Of a stretch of 64,000 nt of DNA, positions 17,971 to 27,442 are shown piece after piece (the first letter of the stretch is position 1; every line of letters starts with the position of its first letter). This stretch comes from CBDCUI01 sp965223115 (GTDB taxonomy: Bacteria > Pseudomonadota > Gammaproteobacteria > UBA4575). The position numbers and the translations under genes are program-made. The stretch lies in the NCBI GenBank assembly GCA_965223115.1, contig OZ244982.1, positions 2,542,001 through 2,606,000 on the forward strand. Reading direction: 5' to 3'. The notes beneath the pieces were generated by a model. The model saw only the letters and a list, made by a program, of their open reading frames with translations, ran no database searches and was not told the origin of the DNA.

Positions 17971-18837
17971 ATGCTCAGCAGTATGACAGGTTTTGCACGG
18001 CTGGAGGATACATGTGATTTTGGCAATGTTAGCTGGGAGTTGCGTTCAGTTAATCACCGCTATCTTGAAATTACGTTCCGTATGCCTGAAGAAGTGCGGC
18101 GCATCGAAACACAGCTTCGACAATATCTACAGACTAAACTGGCACGTGGAAAAGTGGATTGTGTGTTTCGTTATCAACTTGCAGATGTGCAAACTGCTGC
18201 ACTAGAACTAAATCAACCCTTGCTTGAAAGTTTGCTTAAACAAATTGATTTTGTGCATCAAAAACTACCTCAACATACTCCGGCAAAAGCGATTGATCTA
18301 TTAATGTGGCCAGGTGTTGTACATGCGTCTGAGACGGATATGCAAAGTTTTCAAGCTGCATGTTTGGATCTATTTAAAAATGCCACACAACAGCTTGTAG
18401 AAATGCGCACTACGGAGGGTTCACGCTTGCAGTCTGTAATAGAGGAAAAGCGTGATGAGGTTGAAGTTATTGTAAAGGCTGTACGAGTTCGATATCCACA
18501 AGTTATAAAGGCTGTAAAAGAAAAGTTGCAACAACGTTTGGACGAGCTATCAATAGATATTGATCAAAATCGACTAGAGCAAGAGTTTGTACATTTAGCG
18601 CAAAAGTTAGATATTGCTGAAGAATTAGATCGTTTAGAAAGCCATCTTCAAGAAATGGATAGTATCTTTAAACGCAATGATCCGATTGGACGTCGGTTAG
18701 ATTTTTTGATGCAGGAATTTAATCGTGAAGCTAATACGATTGCTTCCAAGTCTGCAGATATTGAAACAACGCAAGCAGCAGTAGATTTAAAAGTACTGAT
18801 CGAACAAATGCGGGAACAAGTGCAAAATATTGAATAA
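17971..18837 (+). CDS. yicC: YicC family endoribonuclease
   Basis: A 288-residue protein beginning MLSSMTGFARLE, the family signature, with WELRSVNHRYLEI next. The C-terminal DUF1732 part includes RNDPIGRRLDFLMQEFNREANTIASK. YicC proteins have been reported to be endoribonucleases involved in sRNA turnover. Divergent from rph, as in many gammaproteobacteria. Confidence 0.94.
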   Translation: MLSSMTGFARLEDTCDFGNVSWELRSVNHRYLEITFRMPEEVRRIETQLRQYLQTKLARGKVDCVFRYQLADVQTAALELNQPLLESLLKQIDFVHQKLPQHTPAKAIDLLMWPGVVHASETDMQSFQAACLDLFKNATQQLVEMRTTEGSRLQSVIEEKRDEVEVIVKAVRVRYPQVIKAVKEKLQQRLDELSIDIDQNRLEQEFVHLAQKLDIAEELDRLESHLQEMDSIFKRNDPIGRRLDFLMQEFNREANTIASKSADIETTQAAVDLKVLIEQMREQVQNIE

Positions 18838-18945
18838 ATGGATTTTATTTATGACTTTGTATGGCCTAAGTACAGAATATAGAATGAGATTTTCTTAAGT
18901 CTTAAATAGAAATGACAAAAAAATAACTTACTGGGATGAATCACT

Positions 18946-19455
18946 ATGTCAGATGCGCAGCATGTAAAAAAACATCAAGTTAAAATATTTTGTACTGGTG
19001 GCACAATTGATAAAGTTTATTTTGATGCTCTAAGTGAATATAAAATTGGAGATCCCGTAGTAAACGGTATTCTAAAAGAAGCATTGGTCAAGTTCTCTTT
19101 TGCAGTGGAATCTATTATCAAAAAAGACAGTTTGGAAATAACTGATGAAGACCGAAACAAAATTTTTAATTGTGTTAAGGCTGAGGAGTGTAGCAATATC
19201 CTTATTACCCATGGCACCGATACCATGATCGATACGGCTAAACGGTTGCAAGAAATTACAGATAAAACCATTGTTTTGACAGGAGCCATGCAGCCGGCAC
19301 GATTTCGCAATACCGATGCCATATTTAATATCGGCTATGCCATCGCAGCAGCACAACACCTAGACCCAGGCGTGTATTTGGCAATGAATGGCCAGATTTT
19401 TAACCCTGATGCAGTGCAAAAAAACCGTTCTGCGGCACAATTTGAAGCTATGTAA
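18946..19455 (+). CDS. single-domain asparaginase-like protein
   Basis: A 169-residue protein covering only the N-terminal domain of type I/II L-asparaginases. It has the nucleophile Thr motif FCTGGTIDK at residues 15-23 and the second catalytic segment ITHGTDTMIDTAK near 88-100, plus VLTGAMQPARFRNTDA. The C-terminal asparaginase domain is absent and the protein ends cleanly. Stand-alone short members are known, so this is probably not a truncation. Activity on asparagine is unproven. Confidence 0.82.
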   Translation: MSDAQHVKKHQVKIFCTGGTIDKVYFDALSEYKIGDPVVNGILKEALVKFSFAVESIIKKDSLEITDEDRNKIFNCVKAEECSNILITHGTDTMIDTAKRLQEITDKTIVLTGAMQPARFRNTDAIFNIGYAIAAAQHLDPGVYLAMNGQIFNPDAVQKNRSAAQFEAM

Positions 19456-19479
19456 GAAACCAAATCCTTTAAATAGCCC

Positions 19480-19505
19480 CTTGAAAAAATGAATCTAGCC
19501 CATAT
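19480..19505 (+). promoter_or_regulatory. sigma-32-type heat-shock promoter
   Basis: CTTGAAA at 19480-19486 is a perfect -35 for sigma-32, and GCCCATAT at 19498-19505 matches the -10 consensus CCCCATNT at 7 of 8 positions, with an 11-nt spacer. It lies 44 nt upstream of the Hsp20 start, which has a strong TTAGGAGG ribosome site. Confidence 0.72.
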
Positions 19506-19548
19506 CTATTAAGCTAAAGAGTTAAATTTATTTGTTAGGAGGCTAAAC

Positions 19549-19974
19549 ATGCTTGCAAGAACTTATCGAGACCCATGGGATACATTTCGTGGAGAATTAG
19601 ATCGTATGTTTAATACCAATTCCGCAGGATACGTGGATACGGCATCTGACTGGGTGCCTTCAGTGGATATCAAGGAAGGTAAGGATGCCTATGAAGTGGC
19701 AGCAGATGTGCCGGGTGTTGAGCCAAAGGACATTGATGTTTCATTGGAAGACGGTGTATTAACTGTAAAAGGTGAACGTAAATCTGAAAGCAAAGACGAG
19801 GGTGAAGGATACACTCGTACCGAACGTACGTATGGAAGTTTTTATCGTCGCTTTGCATTACCTGATACCGCAGATGCGGAAAATATTTCTGCTAAAACGG
19901 AACATGGTGTGCTGAAGTTGCATATCCCTAAAAAGGAAAAGGCGTTGCCAAAGAAAATTTCGGTTGAAGGATAA
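19549..19974 (+). CDS. Hsp20 / alpha-crystallin small heat-shock protein
   Basis: A 141-residue ATP-independent holdase. The alpha-crystallin domain spans about residues 40-130, with DAYEVAADVPGVEPKDIDV, LTVKGERK and the conserved GSFYRRFALP followed by HGVLKLHIPK near the end. A C-terminal I-x-V tail (ISVEG) is present for oligomer contacts. It lies behind a sigma-32-like promoter and just before a DnaJ-family gene. Confidence 0.95.
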   Translation: MLARTYRDPWDTFRGELDRMFNTNSAGYVDTASDWVPSVDIKEGKDAYEVAADVPGVEPKDIDVSLEDGVLTVKGERKSESKDEGEGYTRTERTYGSFYRRFALPDTADAENISAKTEHGVLKLHIPKKEKALPKKISVEG

Positions 19975-20012
19975 ACCGTTCTCAAGCCTAGCTTGAAATA
20001 AGTAAGGAAACT

Positions 20013-20038
20013 GAAGCGCCGCGTTATCGCGGCGTTTC
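20013..20038 (+). terminator. GC-rich hairpin after hsp20
   Basis: An 11-bp stem (GAAGCGCCGCG, 20013-20023; CGCGGCGTTTC, 20028-20038; one G-U pair) closes a TTAT loop 38 nt after the Hsp20 stop. No T-run follows, so it may attenuate read-through into the DnaJ gene or protect the mRNA 3' end. Confidence 0.55.
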
Positions 20039-20069
20039 AATGTAAGTAGATGAATAATTTTAAAAGCTT

Positions 20070-20996
20070 ATGGAATATAAAGACTATTACAAAATATTAG
20101 GTGTTGAACGCGATGCCAAAGAGGCTGACATAAAAACAGCCTATCGTAGACTTGCGCGTAAATATCACCCTGATGTTAGTAAAGAGTCAAATGCTGAGCA
20201 AAAATTTAAAGAAGTGGGTGAAGCCTATGAAGTGTTAAAAGACCCACAGAAGCGTCAAGCGTATGACCAGTTGGGCGCGAATTGGAAATCGGGACAAAAC
20301 TTTAATCCACCGCCAGGTTGGCAAGATATTTTTTCAGGAGCAGAATTTTCACAAGGTGGGTTTGAGACATCTGGTTTTAGTGACTTTTTTGAATCTTTGT
20401 TTGGTGGAGGTTTTGCACAGGGTCAAACCTCAGGATTTCATCGTTCAGGTTTTAATCAAGGAGGCATGCGAACCCAAGGCGCTGATCAACACGCTAATAT
20501 ATCTATCAGTCTTGAAGAAGCGTTCCATGGAGCGAAAAAAAATATTCGCTTAAGCAATGGACGCAATCTAGAAGTTAAAGTCCCGGCAGGCATTACATCA
20601 GGTAAGCGCATTCGTCTTGCAGGACAAGGTGCACCTGGCATGGGAGGTGGTCCCAATGGGGATCTTTATTTAGAAGTTACGGTCTTACCTCACAAACGGT
20701 ATAAAGTTGAAAACAGTAATATTTTGTTAGACTTACCGATAAGCCCATGGGAAGCTGTATTGGGTGCTCGTGTTCAAGTGCCTACTTTGGCTGGACGGGT
20801 TGAAGCAAAAATTCCTGCTGGCTCACAGTCAGGTAAAAAATTACGTTTGAAAAAACGCGGTATGCCAGGTAACCCGACGGGAGATCAAATTGTGACTTTG
20901 CAAATTATGATGCCGAATGTAAAAAATAAACAAGATAAGGTTTTTTACGAAGAGATGGCAAAACGTTTTGAGTTTGATCCACGCGTAGAGCTTTAG
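20070..20996 (+). CDS. cbpA: CbpA-like DnaJ co-chaperone
   Basis: A 308-residue J-protein with an N-terminal J domain (residues 4-70; HPD triad in KYHPDVSKES), a G/F-rich linker (about 75-140; GGFAQGQTSGF) and two C-terminal beta-sandwich substrate-binding domains. The zinc-finger domain of DnaJ is missing, which is the CbpA architecture. It works with DnaK on misfolded proteins. The position after hsp20 suggests a shared heat response. Confidence 0.92.
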   Translation: MEYKDYYKILGVERDAKEADIKTAYRRLARKYHPDVSKESNAEQKFKEVGEAYEVLKDPQKRQAYDQLGANWKSGQNFNPPPGWQDIFSGAEFSQGGFETSGFSDFFESLFGGGFAQGQTSGFHRSGFNQGGMRTQGADQHANISISLEEAFHGAKKNIRLSNGRNLEVKVPAGITSGKRIRLAGQGAPGMGGGPNGDLYLEVTVLPHKRYKVENSNILLDLPISPWEAVLGARVQVPTLAGRVEAKIPAGSQSGKKLRLKKRGMPGNPTGDQIVTLQIMMPNVKNKQDKVFYEEMAKRFEFDPRVEL

Positions 20997-21056
20997 ACGT
21001 ATAATTAATTTTATAGATTATTCTTTAAGAACTAATAATTTTTAGAACTAATAATA

Positions 21057-22412
21057 ATGATTAAAAAGCGTATGCAATTTGTAGCATTGAGTATGCTGCT
21101 AAGTATATTTACGTTAGCCCATGCTGAATTACCCAATAGTGTAAATGGGCAACCGTTACCTAGTTTGGCGCCGATGTTGGAGAAGGCGACTCCTGCAGTG
21201 GTAAATATTTCGACGACGGGACGAGTTGTAGTCCGTGACCCTTTTTTTGATGACCCGTTTTTTCGTCGTTTTTTTGATGTGCCTGAACAACGTCGTGAAA
21301 GACGTACTACAGGTTTAGGTTCAGGCGTTATCTTTGATGCTAAACAAGGCTATATCATTACGAATTCACACGTTATTGATAAAGCCGAAGACATCGTAGT
21401 GACGTTGGAAGATGGTCAGCACTTTAATGCTGAAGTAATTGGCAAAGATCCAGGTGCAGATATAGCTGTAATTCAAATTGAAGCAAAGCATTTAAGTGAA
21501 CTACCTTTAGGTAACTCAGACCGTTTACGTCAAGGTGATTTCGTTGTTGCCATCGGTAATCCTTTTGGCCTCGGACAGACTGTAACCTCTGGAATTGTAA
21601 GTGCATTAGGTCGCAGTGGTTTAGGGATTGAGTCTTATGAAGATTTTATTCAAACCGATGCCTCGATTAACCCCGGTAACTCTGGTGGAGCCTTAGTAAA
21701 TTTACGTGGTGAATTAGTGGGTATTAATACGGCTATTTATGGACCCAGTGGTGGTAATGTAGGTATTGGCTTTGCCATACCGGTTAATATGGTTAAACAG
21801 ATTACGCAACAGCTTATTGAGCATGGTGAGGTAAAACGCGGCAGGCTTGGTTTTACTGCACAAGATCTGACTCCCGAACTGGCAGAAGCGTTTGGCACTG
21901 TGCGTAAAAAAGGTGTGGTGGTTGCACGCGTAGACCCTAAGTCCCCTGCCGCAAAGGCAGGTGTACAGGTAGGTGATGTAATCATTGCTGTAAATGGTCG
22001 TGAAGTGGAAAGCTCTGCGCAAGTGCGTAATGAAATTGGATTATTACGCATCGGCACACATGTGGAGATTGAGATCTTACGTAATGGTCAGCCACGTCTA
22101 TTGACAGCCTCGGTGGAAGAACAAGTGATGGATAGCATCAGTGGTGCATCACTTAGTAAAAAGCTAAGTGGCGCGGAGTTTAGTGAAGCCCTAGAAGATA
22201 CCTCACGAGGAACCACAGCTGGAATTGAGGTGGTAAGTGCCAGTGGCAATGCAGCGGCGGCCGGATTGCGTAAAGGCGATATTATAATTAGCGTTAATAA
22301 AAAACGTGTAAAAACGATTCGGGATATGAAGGTTGCAATTAAGAAAAACCCTAAAGCTTTGTTATTAAATATACAACGTGAGGCTCGTGGCTTGTTTATA
22401 CTAATTCAGTAA
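21057..22412 (+). CDS. degQ: Deg-family periplasmic serine protease/chaperone
   Basis: A 451-residue HtrA protein with a signal peptide (cleavage near AHA, residue 23). The catalytic triad is His105 (ITNSHVID), Asp135 (GADIAVI) and Ser209 (NPGNSGGALVN). Two PDZ domains follow (about 260-350 and 370-445), the second shorter. Degrades or refolds damaged envelope proteins. The length and gene layout suit DegQ/DegP/MucD; I chose degQ but cannot separate these by eye. Confidence 0.93.
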   Translation: MIKKRMQFVALSMLLSIFTLAHAELPNSVNGQPLPSLAPMLEKATPAVVNISTTGRVVVRDPFFDDPFFRRFFDVPEQRRERRTTGLGSGVIFDAKQGYIITNSHVIDKAEDIVVTLEDGQHFNAEVIGKDPGADIAVIQIEAKHLSELPLGNSDRLRQGDFVVAIGNPFGLGQTVTSGIVSALGRSGLGIESYEDFIQTDASINPGNSGGALVNLRGELVGINTAIYGPSGGNVGIGFAIPVNMVKQITQQLIEHGEVKRGRLGFTAQDLTPELAEAFGTVRKKGVVVARVDPKSPAAKAGVQVGDVIIAVNGREVESSAQVRNEIGLLRIGTHVEIEILRNGQPRLLTASVEEQVMDSISGASLSKKLSGAEFSEALEDTSRGTTAGIEVVSASGNAAAAGLRKGDIIISVNKKRVKTIRDMKVAIKKNPKALLLNIQREARGLFILIQ

Positions 22413-22446
22413 ATACTAAAATTAATACAAAAAAACGATTATTACT

Positions 22447-22680
22447 TTAGCCACCTGTTACAGGTGGAAAGAATGCAACTTCGTCTCCATCTTTTATTTG
22501 TTGCGAAAAATTTGCGTATTCCTGATTTACTGCGACCAGTAACCGTTCAGGTCGTGGCATATCATTGGTTGCGAGTTGCCATAGCTCTTCTACGGTTATG
22601 TTGTTAGTAATTGCGATTTCGTCGTTGGGACGACCGATGGTCTCGCGAAGGCTGGCAAAATACTTTACGTTTACAGACAT
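22447..22680 (-). CDS. moaD: molybdopterin synthase sulfur carrier subunit
   Basis: A 77-residue ubiquitin-fold protein starting VNVKYFASLRE and ending FFPPVTGG; the C-terminal GG is the site of thiocarboxylation. It supplies sulfur to precursor Z in molybdenum-cofactor synthesis with MoaE, which is not in this window. Divergent from moaC. Confidence 0.92.
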   Translation of the reverse strand: MSVNVKYFASLRETIGRPNDEIAITNNITVEELWQLATNDMPRPERLLVAVNQEYANFSQQIKDGDEVAFFPPVTGG

Positions 22681-22770
22681 TGTTTTTAAATAAAGTGTTT
22701 GAATGAAATACGTATCAAGGTTTATGAAATGGTACCATTGTTTGCATAAGAAATAGACTTAGGAGTCTTT

Positions 22771-23259
22771 GTGACCAAGCTAACCCATTTTAATCAAGCA
22801 GGTGAAGCCCATATGGTGGATGTGGGAGATAAGCCTGAAAGCCATCGCATTGCAATGGCAGATGGAAGGATTCTCATGCAGGCACAAACCTTAGCGCTTA
22901 TACAAAGTGGTGGACATAAAAAAGGGGATGTGCTTGGGATTGCACGCATCGCTGGCATTATGGCGTCAAAAAAAACGGCAGAACTTATACCACTTTGCCA
23001 TCCTTTGTCTCTTACTTCAGTTGAGCTTGAATTCGAAATAGAAAAATCCCCTGCAGCGGTATATTGTGTTGCCAGTGTGGAAACACGTGGACAAACAGGT
23101 GTAGAGATGGAAGCTTTGACTGCAGTGCAGATCGCTTTATTAACAATCTATGATATGTGTAAAGCTGTGGATCGCGGCATGACTTTACAAGACATATGCC
23201 TATTAAAAAAAACAGGTGGGAAATCAGGAACTTGGGTTCGTAATGAGTCGAGTATTTAG
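22771..23259 (+). CDS. moaC: cyclic pyranopterin monophosphate synthase
   Basis: A 162-residue enzyme that converts the MoaA product into cyclic pyranopterin monophosphate. Motifs are LTHFNQAGEAHMVDV, ELIPLCHPL, GVEMEALTAV and YDMCKAVDRGM, with the conserved Lys and Asp residues of the active site. The start is GTG, after TTAGGAG. MoaA and MoaB are not in the window. Confidence 0.96.
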   Translation: MTKLTHFNQAGEAHMVDVGDKPESHRIAMADGRILMQAQTLALIQSGGHKKGDVLGIARIAGIMASKKTAELIPLCHPLSLTSVELEFEIEKSPAAVYCVASVETRGQTGVEMEALTAVQIALLTIYDMCKAVDRGMTLQDICLLKKTGGKSGTWVRNESSI

Positions 23260-23417
23260 CCTGCACTTGTTAAAAAGAAATAGTTGAATGTTTATGTGAC
23301 AAAGCGTGTCTACTTTGGTGGCAGGCATAGGTTTTCATGCTAGGTAAACTTATACTAATAATATTGAGCTCAAATTTAAATTGATGCCGCAATAACAAAA
23401 CAGATGGGAGAGCTTCG

Positions 23418-25385
23418 ATGAAGATAATCAAGTATTTAATTATTGGTATCGTTTTACTGGTTGTTATTTTTATCGGTGCTGCGATCTTTTTTGTTTCTAC
23501 TTTTGACCCCAATGCCTATAAAGAACAAATTGTAGCGAAAACCAAACAAGCCACTGGACGTGATTTAACCTTAGCTGGGGATATTAATCTTTCTTTGTTC
23601 CCATGGTTAGGGTTTAACTTGGGCAGCACACAATTTGGTAATGCTCCTGGGTTTGGTGATGCTGCGATGGCCAGTGTTGATGAAGTAGATGTACGGGTCG
23701 CATTAACACCATTATTTAGTGGACAAGTGCAAGCCGCTAAAGTGAAATTGCATGGTTTAAAGGTAAACTTACATAAAAATGCACAAGGCGTAACCAACTG
23801 GGACGATCTACTAAGTGAAACGGAACCTGGAAGTGATGAATCTGAAGAGAGTGGCGATTCATCTGAATTTGAAATCGCAGTTAATGGAGTTGAGATAACC
23901 GATGCAGAATTATTTTGGCAGGATGACCAAGCCGGCACAAAAATTCAAATTGCCCCGCTGAACTTAATAACAGGTGAAGTGGTTGATGGTAAGCCTACCG
24001 ATATAAATCTTGATTTAAAAATGAAGAATGCATCGCCACAAGTCGACGCTGCATTAACGCTTGTAAGTAAAGCCACTTTCGATTCTAAACAACAGACATT
24101 AAATCTTGCTGGCTTAGATGTTGATTTGAATGCGAGTGGTGAACCTTTTCCAAATGGCGCGTTAGATTTGCAGTTGGATTCTGATGTAAAGGGCAATTTC
24201 AAAACACAAAAATATGCACTACAAAACACTACTATTAAAATAAATGGTACGGGTGATGCCTTTCCAGAAGGAAAATTAGATGCCGTACTGCAAACTGAAA
24301 TAAATGCGGATTTGGCAAATGAGGCGTTAAATTTGTCTTCTTTGGTTGTTTCCATGTTAGATACGAAACTAACTGGAAATGCATCGGTGCAGTCTTTTGA
24401 TAAACCTAAAATAAAATTTTCTTTGGCATCAGACACTTTGGATCTAGATAAGCTTTTACCTACTTCCAGTGCAGAAGAAAAAACAGACAGCACGCCAGCC
24501 GATGAAAATGAACCCATAGAACTACCAACGGAAAGCATGCGCGATCTTAATGTGAAGGGTGATATTGCCGTAGGTACTTTAATTATTTCAGGTATGACCA
24601 TGACGAATGTAAAGGCCACCATATCTGCACAAAATGGCTTGTTACAAATTACTCCCATGTCCATGAATCTTTATGATGGCACCATGAAGGGCAAAGCGAG
24701 TGTCGATGTGCGGAGTAAAACCCCAAAATACGCTTTAGCAACGGATTTAGCCGGTGTGCAAATTGATAAATTAAGTGTTGATTTTTTAGGTGAAAAACAA
24801 GCCTATATGCGTGGTATCAGTAACCTTTCTTTGGATATTAATACAGCGGGTAATAGTGTTGCAGAGTTAAAACGGGCGCTGGGAGGAAATGTAAAATTAA
24901 ATGCAGGCGATGGCGCATTGCGTGATAAAAAACTCGCTGCTAACGTTGAAAAGGCAGTGGCCTTTATGAAAGGCCGCGAGCCGAAACCAACCGGAGAAGA
25001 AATTGTTTTCGATAAATTATTTGGCACTTTTAACATTACTAATGGATTATCTGATAATAAAGACTTTAAATTAGACACACCATTAATTTTTGCCAAGGGT
25101 GAAGGTCAGGTAGATATCGGTCAATCCAAAACTGATTACAAAATTTCGATTGGTTTGTCTGAAGAACCTGGTAAGTTTGCGATTCCTATCACCATCAAAG
25201 GGCCCTTTGATGATCTAAGCTATGGCGTTGATTTACAAGCCGCATTGAAGGCCAAGCAAACCGCAATTGTTGAAGAAAAGAAAGAAGAACTAAAAGAAGA
25301 GATTGAAGAGAAAAAAGCAGAGAAAGTGGAAGAGCTAAAAGAAAAACTAGGTGACAAGTTAAAAGATAAATTAAAACTATTCTAA
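23418..25385 (+). CDS. asmA: AsmA family envelope protein
   Basis: A 655-residue protein with one N-terminal membrane helix (about 7-28) and a long periplasmic beta-rich body of the AsmA/bridge-like lipid-transfer type. It opens with VIFIGAAIFFVSTFDPNAYK and GRDLTLAGDINLSLFPWLG, strong AsmA markers. The C-terminus is a Lys/Glu-rich coiled coil (about 615-655). AsmA proteins are thought to carry phospholipid to the outer membrane. The stop overlaps the next start as TAATG. Confidence 0.93.
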   Translation: MKIIKYLIIGIVLLVVIFIGAAIFFVSTFDPNAYKEQIVAKTKQATGRDLTLAGDINLSLFPWLGFNLGSTQFGNAPGFGDAAMASVDEVDVRVALTPLFSGQVQAAKVKLHGLKVNLHKNAQGVTNWDDLLSETEPGSDESEESGDSSEFEIAVNGVEITDAELFWQDDQAGTKIQIAPLNLITGEVVDGKPTDINLDLKMKNASPQVDAALTLVSKATFDSKQQTLNLAGLDVDLNASGEPFPNGALDLQLDSDVKGNFKTQKYALQNTTIKINGTGDAFPEGKLDAVLQTEINADLANEALNLSSLVVSMLDTKLTGNASVQSFDKPKIKFSLASDTLDLDKLLPTSSAEEKTDSTPADENEPIELPTESMRDLNVKGDIAVGTLIISGMTMTNVKATISAQNGLLQITPMSMNLYDGTMKGKASVDVRSKTPKYALATDLAGVQIDKLSVDFLGEKQAYMRGISNLSLDINTAGNSVAELKRALGGNVKLNAGDGALRDKKLAANVEKAVAFMKGREPKPTGEEIVFDKLFGTFNITNGLSDNKDFKLDTPLIFAKGEGQVDIGQSKTDYKISIGLSEEPGKFAIPITIKGPFDDLSYGVDLQAALKAKQTAIVEEKKEELKEEIEEKKAEKVEELKEKLGDKLKDKLKLF

Positions 25386-25930
25386 TGAAAGCAACAAGCT
25401 GCATTTTGCTGCTTTGTTGTTGCGCAGTTTCAATTGTATTTGCAGTAGAAGTCATTGTGCGCTTTGAAAATAATACTTATTTTTTAACTGCAAAATTTGA
25501 TGTTGAAGCTTCTCCAGCTCAAGTTATGCAAGCGCTAACAGATTATGACAATCTTGCTGATCTTAATCCCGCGATTATAGTAAGCGAACTTTTGCAATCT
25601 CCAGATAAATCGAATGAGCGCATACGTACAGTAGTACATGGGTGCATTTTATTTTTTTGTAAAAATGTCACACGGGTTGAAGATGTTCAGCAGATGGGTA
25701 ATGAAAAACTAGAGGCTACTATTATTCCCATGCTAAGTGATTTGCGTTCTGGGTATGCAATTTGGTTGCTTGCGAAAAATCCATTTGGTACGACAGTGAA
25801 ATACGAAGCCGATGCACAGCCTAAATTCTGGGTGCCCCCTATCATTCGATCGTATGTGCTTAAGAGAAAGTTTAAAAAACAAGCAACAGAGACTGTTAAG
25901 CGGTTACAAGAAGTAGCTAAAATAAAATAA
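25385..25930 (+). CDS. SRPBCC/polyketide-cyclase-like exported protein
   Basis: A 181-residue protein with a signal peptide (CILLLCCCAVSIVFA). The rest matches the START/SRPBCC helix-grip fold (FDVEASPAQVMQALTDYDNLADLNP, later LRSGYAIWLLAKNPFG). The ligand is unknown. Coupled to asmA by a 1-nt overlap, and followed 5 nt later by mutY, so it may serve envelope lipid homeostasis with AsmA; that is inference. Confidence 0.82.
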   Translation: MKATSCILLLCCCAVSIVFAVEVIVRFENNTYFLTAKFDVEASPAQVMQALTDYDNLADLNPAIIVSELLQSPDKSNERIRTVVHGCILFFCKNVTRVEDVQQMGNEKLEATIIPMLSDLRSGYAIWLLAKNPFGTTVKYEADAQPKFWVPPIIRSYVLKRKFKKQATETVKRLQEVAKIK

Positions 25931-25935
25931 AAAAT

Positions 25936-27024
25936 ATGAAGGTATTATTCAGTACAAAAGTTTTGTCTTGGTTTGATCAATATGGGCGTAAAGATCTGCC
26001 ATGGCAAAAAAACTGTGATCCATATTGTATTTGGATTTCAGAAATTATGTTACAGCAAACCCGTGTTGAAACAGTGATTCCCTATTATGAAAAATTTATA
26101 CATCGTTTCCCAAATGTAAAAAAACTAGCAGCAGCTTCTATTGATGAAGTGTTGCACTATTGGACAGGATTAGGTTATTACGCACGTGCAAGAAATTTAC
26201 ATAAAGCTGCACAATATATTTGTACAATACATGATGGTGAATTTCCTAAGCATTTTGATGCGGTTCTAGTGTTACCCGGTGTGGGTCGGTCCACGGCAGC
26301 TGCAATTTTAGCGCTGAGCTTTAATAAGCCCCATGCCATCTTGGATGGAAACGTTAAACGTGTATTAGCGCGTTACTTTTGTGTTGAGGGATGGCCAGGG
26401 CAGCGTACGGTAGAAGACCAACTTTGGAGGCATGCAGAATCCTTGTTGCCAAATAAAAGAATTGCAGACTATACGCAAGCCATGATGGACTTAGGCGCAA
26501 CACTTTGTACACGAACAAAACCCGATTGCGCACATTGCCCTGTGCATCAATCCTGTACTGCAAATGTACAACAACGTCAACATGAACTTCCAACTCCTAA
26601 GCCAACTAAGAATTTGCCTAAAAAAGAAATTTTCATTGCCATTGTGCAGGATAGAGATGGCGCAGTTTGGTTAGAAAAACGTCCAACGACAGGAATCTGG
26701 GGTGGTTTGTATAGTTTTCCAGAATTTTCTGCTAGTACTAAAATGGATAATTGGCTAGTAAAAACATGGAAAACATATAGTTTGAATAGCTTGGGGATGC
26801 CTGCTATTACACATACCTTTTCACATTTTCGCTTGATAATGCACCCCACCGTCATACAGTTAGGTAATAAGCCCATTGGTGTGATGGAAGACGAACTCGG
26901 GGTTTGGTATAAAGCCTCTACACAGAAAATTGGTCTAGCTGCTCCAGTGCGAAAGACCTTGCAAAAAATATTACAACAAAAGGAAAACAACCATGCCCCA
27001 CATGGTGCAATGTGTGAAGCTTAA
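25936..27024 (+). CDS. mutY: A/G-specific adenine DNA glycosylase
   Basis: A 362-residue base-excision-repair enzyme that removes adenine opposite 8-oxoguanine. It has LPWQKNCDPYCIWISEIMLQQT with the catalytic Glu, the helix-hairpin-helix LPGVGRSTAAA followed by LDGNVKRVLAR, the iron-sulfur cysteines CTRTKPDCAHCPVHQSC (C-x6-C-x2-C-x5-C) and a C-terminal NUDIX-like domain for 8-oxoG recognition. It overlaps yggX by 32 nt, the classic pairing. Confidence 0.97.
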   Translation: MKVLFSTKVLSWFDQYGRKDLPWQKNCDPYCIWISEIMLQQTRVETVIPYYEKFIHRFPNVKKLAAASIDEVLHYWTGLGYYARARNLHKAAQYICTIHDGEFPKHFDAVLVLPGVGRSTAAAILALSFNKPHAILDGNVKRVLARYFCVEGWPGQRTVEDQLWRHAESLLPNKRIADYTQAMMDLGATLCTRTKPDCAHCPVHQSCTANVQQRQHELPTPKPTKNLPKKEIFIAIVQDRDGAVWLEKRPTTGIWGGLYSFPEFSASTKMDNWLVKTWKTYSLNSLGMPAITHTFSHFRLIMHPTVIQLGNKPIGVMEDELGVWYKASTQKIGLAAPVRKTLQKILQQKENNHAPHGAMCEA

Positions 27025-27262
27025 AAAAGAAGCTGAGGGACTTGAGTATCTGCCTTATCCTGGGGAATTAGGGCAGAAGATTTATGAAAATGTTTCCAAA
27101 GAAGGCTGGCAAATGTGGGTTGGGCATCAAACGATGTTGATGAACGAATATCGGTTGACCCCGGTTGACCCGAAAGCTAGAAAATTTCTTGAAGAAGAGA
27201 TGGAGAAGTTCTTTTTTGGTGAAGGTTCAGAAATTCCTAAAGAATTTGTTGAGCCAGGCTAA
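26993..27262 (+). CDS. yggX: oxidative damage protection / Fe-trafficking protein YggX
   Basis: An 89-residue member of the YggX family, with VKLKKEAEGLEYLPYPGELG, the conserved Cys7, and QTMLMNEYRLTPVDPKARKFLEEEMEKF. It protects Fe-S proteins and DNA from oxidants. The start is inside mutY, 32 nt before its stop. tRNA-Phe follows about 380 bp downstream. Confidence 0.96.
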   Translation: MPHMVQCVKLKKEAEGLEYLPYPGELGQKIYENVSKEGWQMWVGHQTMLMNEYRLTPVDPKARKFLEEEMEKFFFGEGSEIPKEFVEPG

Positions 27263-27355
27263 GTAATAAACAATTGATCAATTTAGTATTGACTCCTTAT
27301 ATATAGGTACGTTTAATAGCGCGCTTCACTTGAATTCTTGAGATTAGCCTGCGTT

Positions 27356-27442
27356 GCAGGGATGCCTAACGGCAAGGTAGAAAAAGAGACTGAAAATCTA
27401 AATTTCAGTCTAATTTAAAAAAGATAACCGTTCTTCATATGT
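27356..27442 (+). repeat. diverged copy of the repeat upstream of tRNA-Phe
   Basis: This segment shares CGGCAAGGT and a GACTGAAA...TTTCAGTC hairpin (near 27388-27410) with the two identical units that follow. It appears to be an older, decayed copy of the same element, about 87 bp long. Confidence 0.6.

Noticed and set aside
17868..18026. Longer rph reading frame
   Set aside because: It would exceed normal RNase PH length by about 53 residues and overlap the divergent yicC start.
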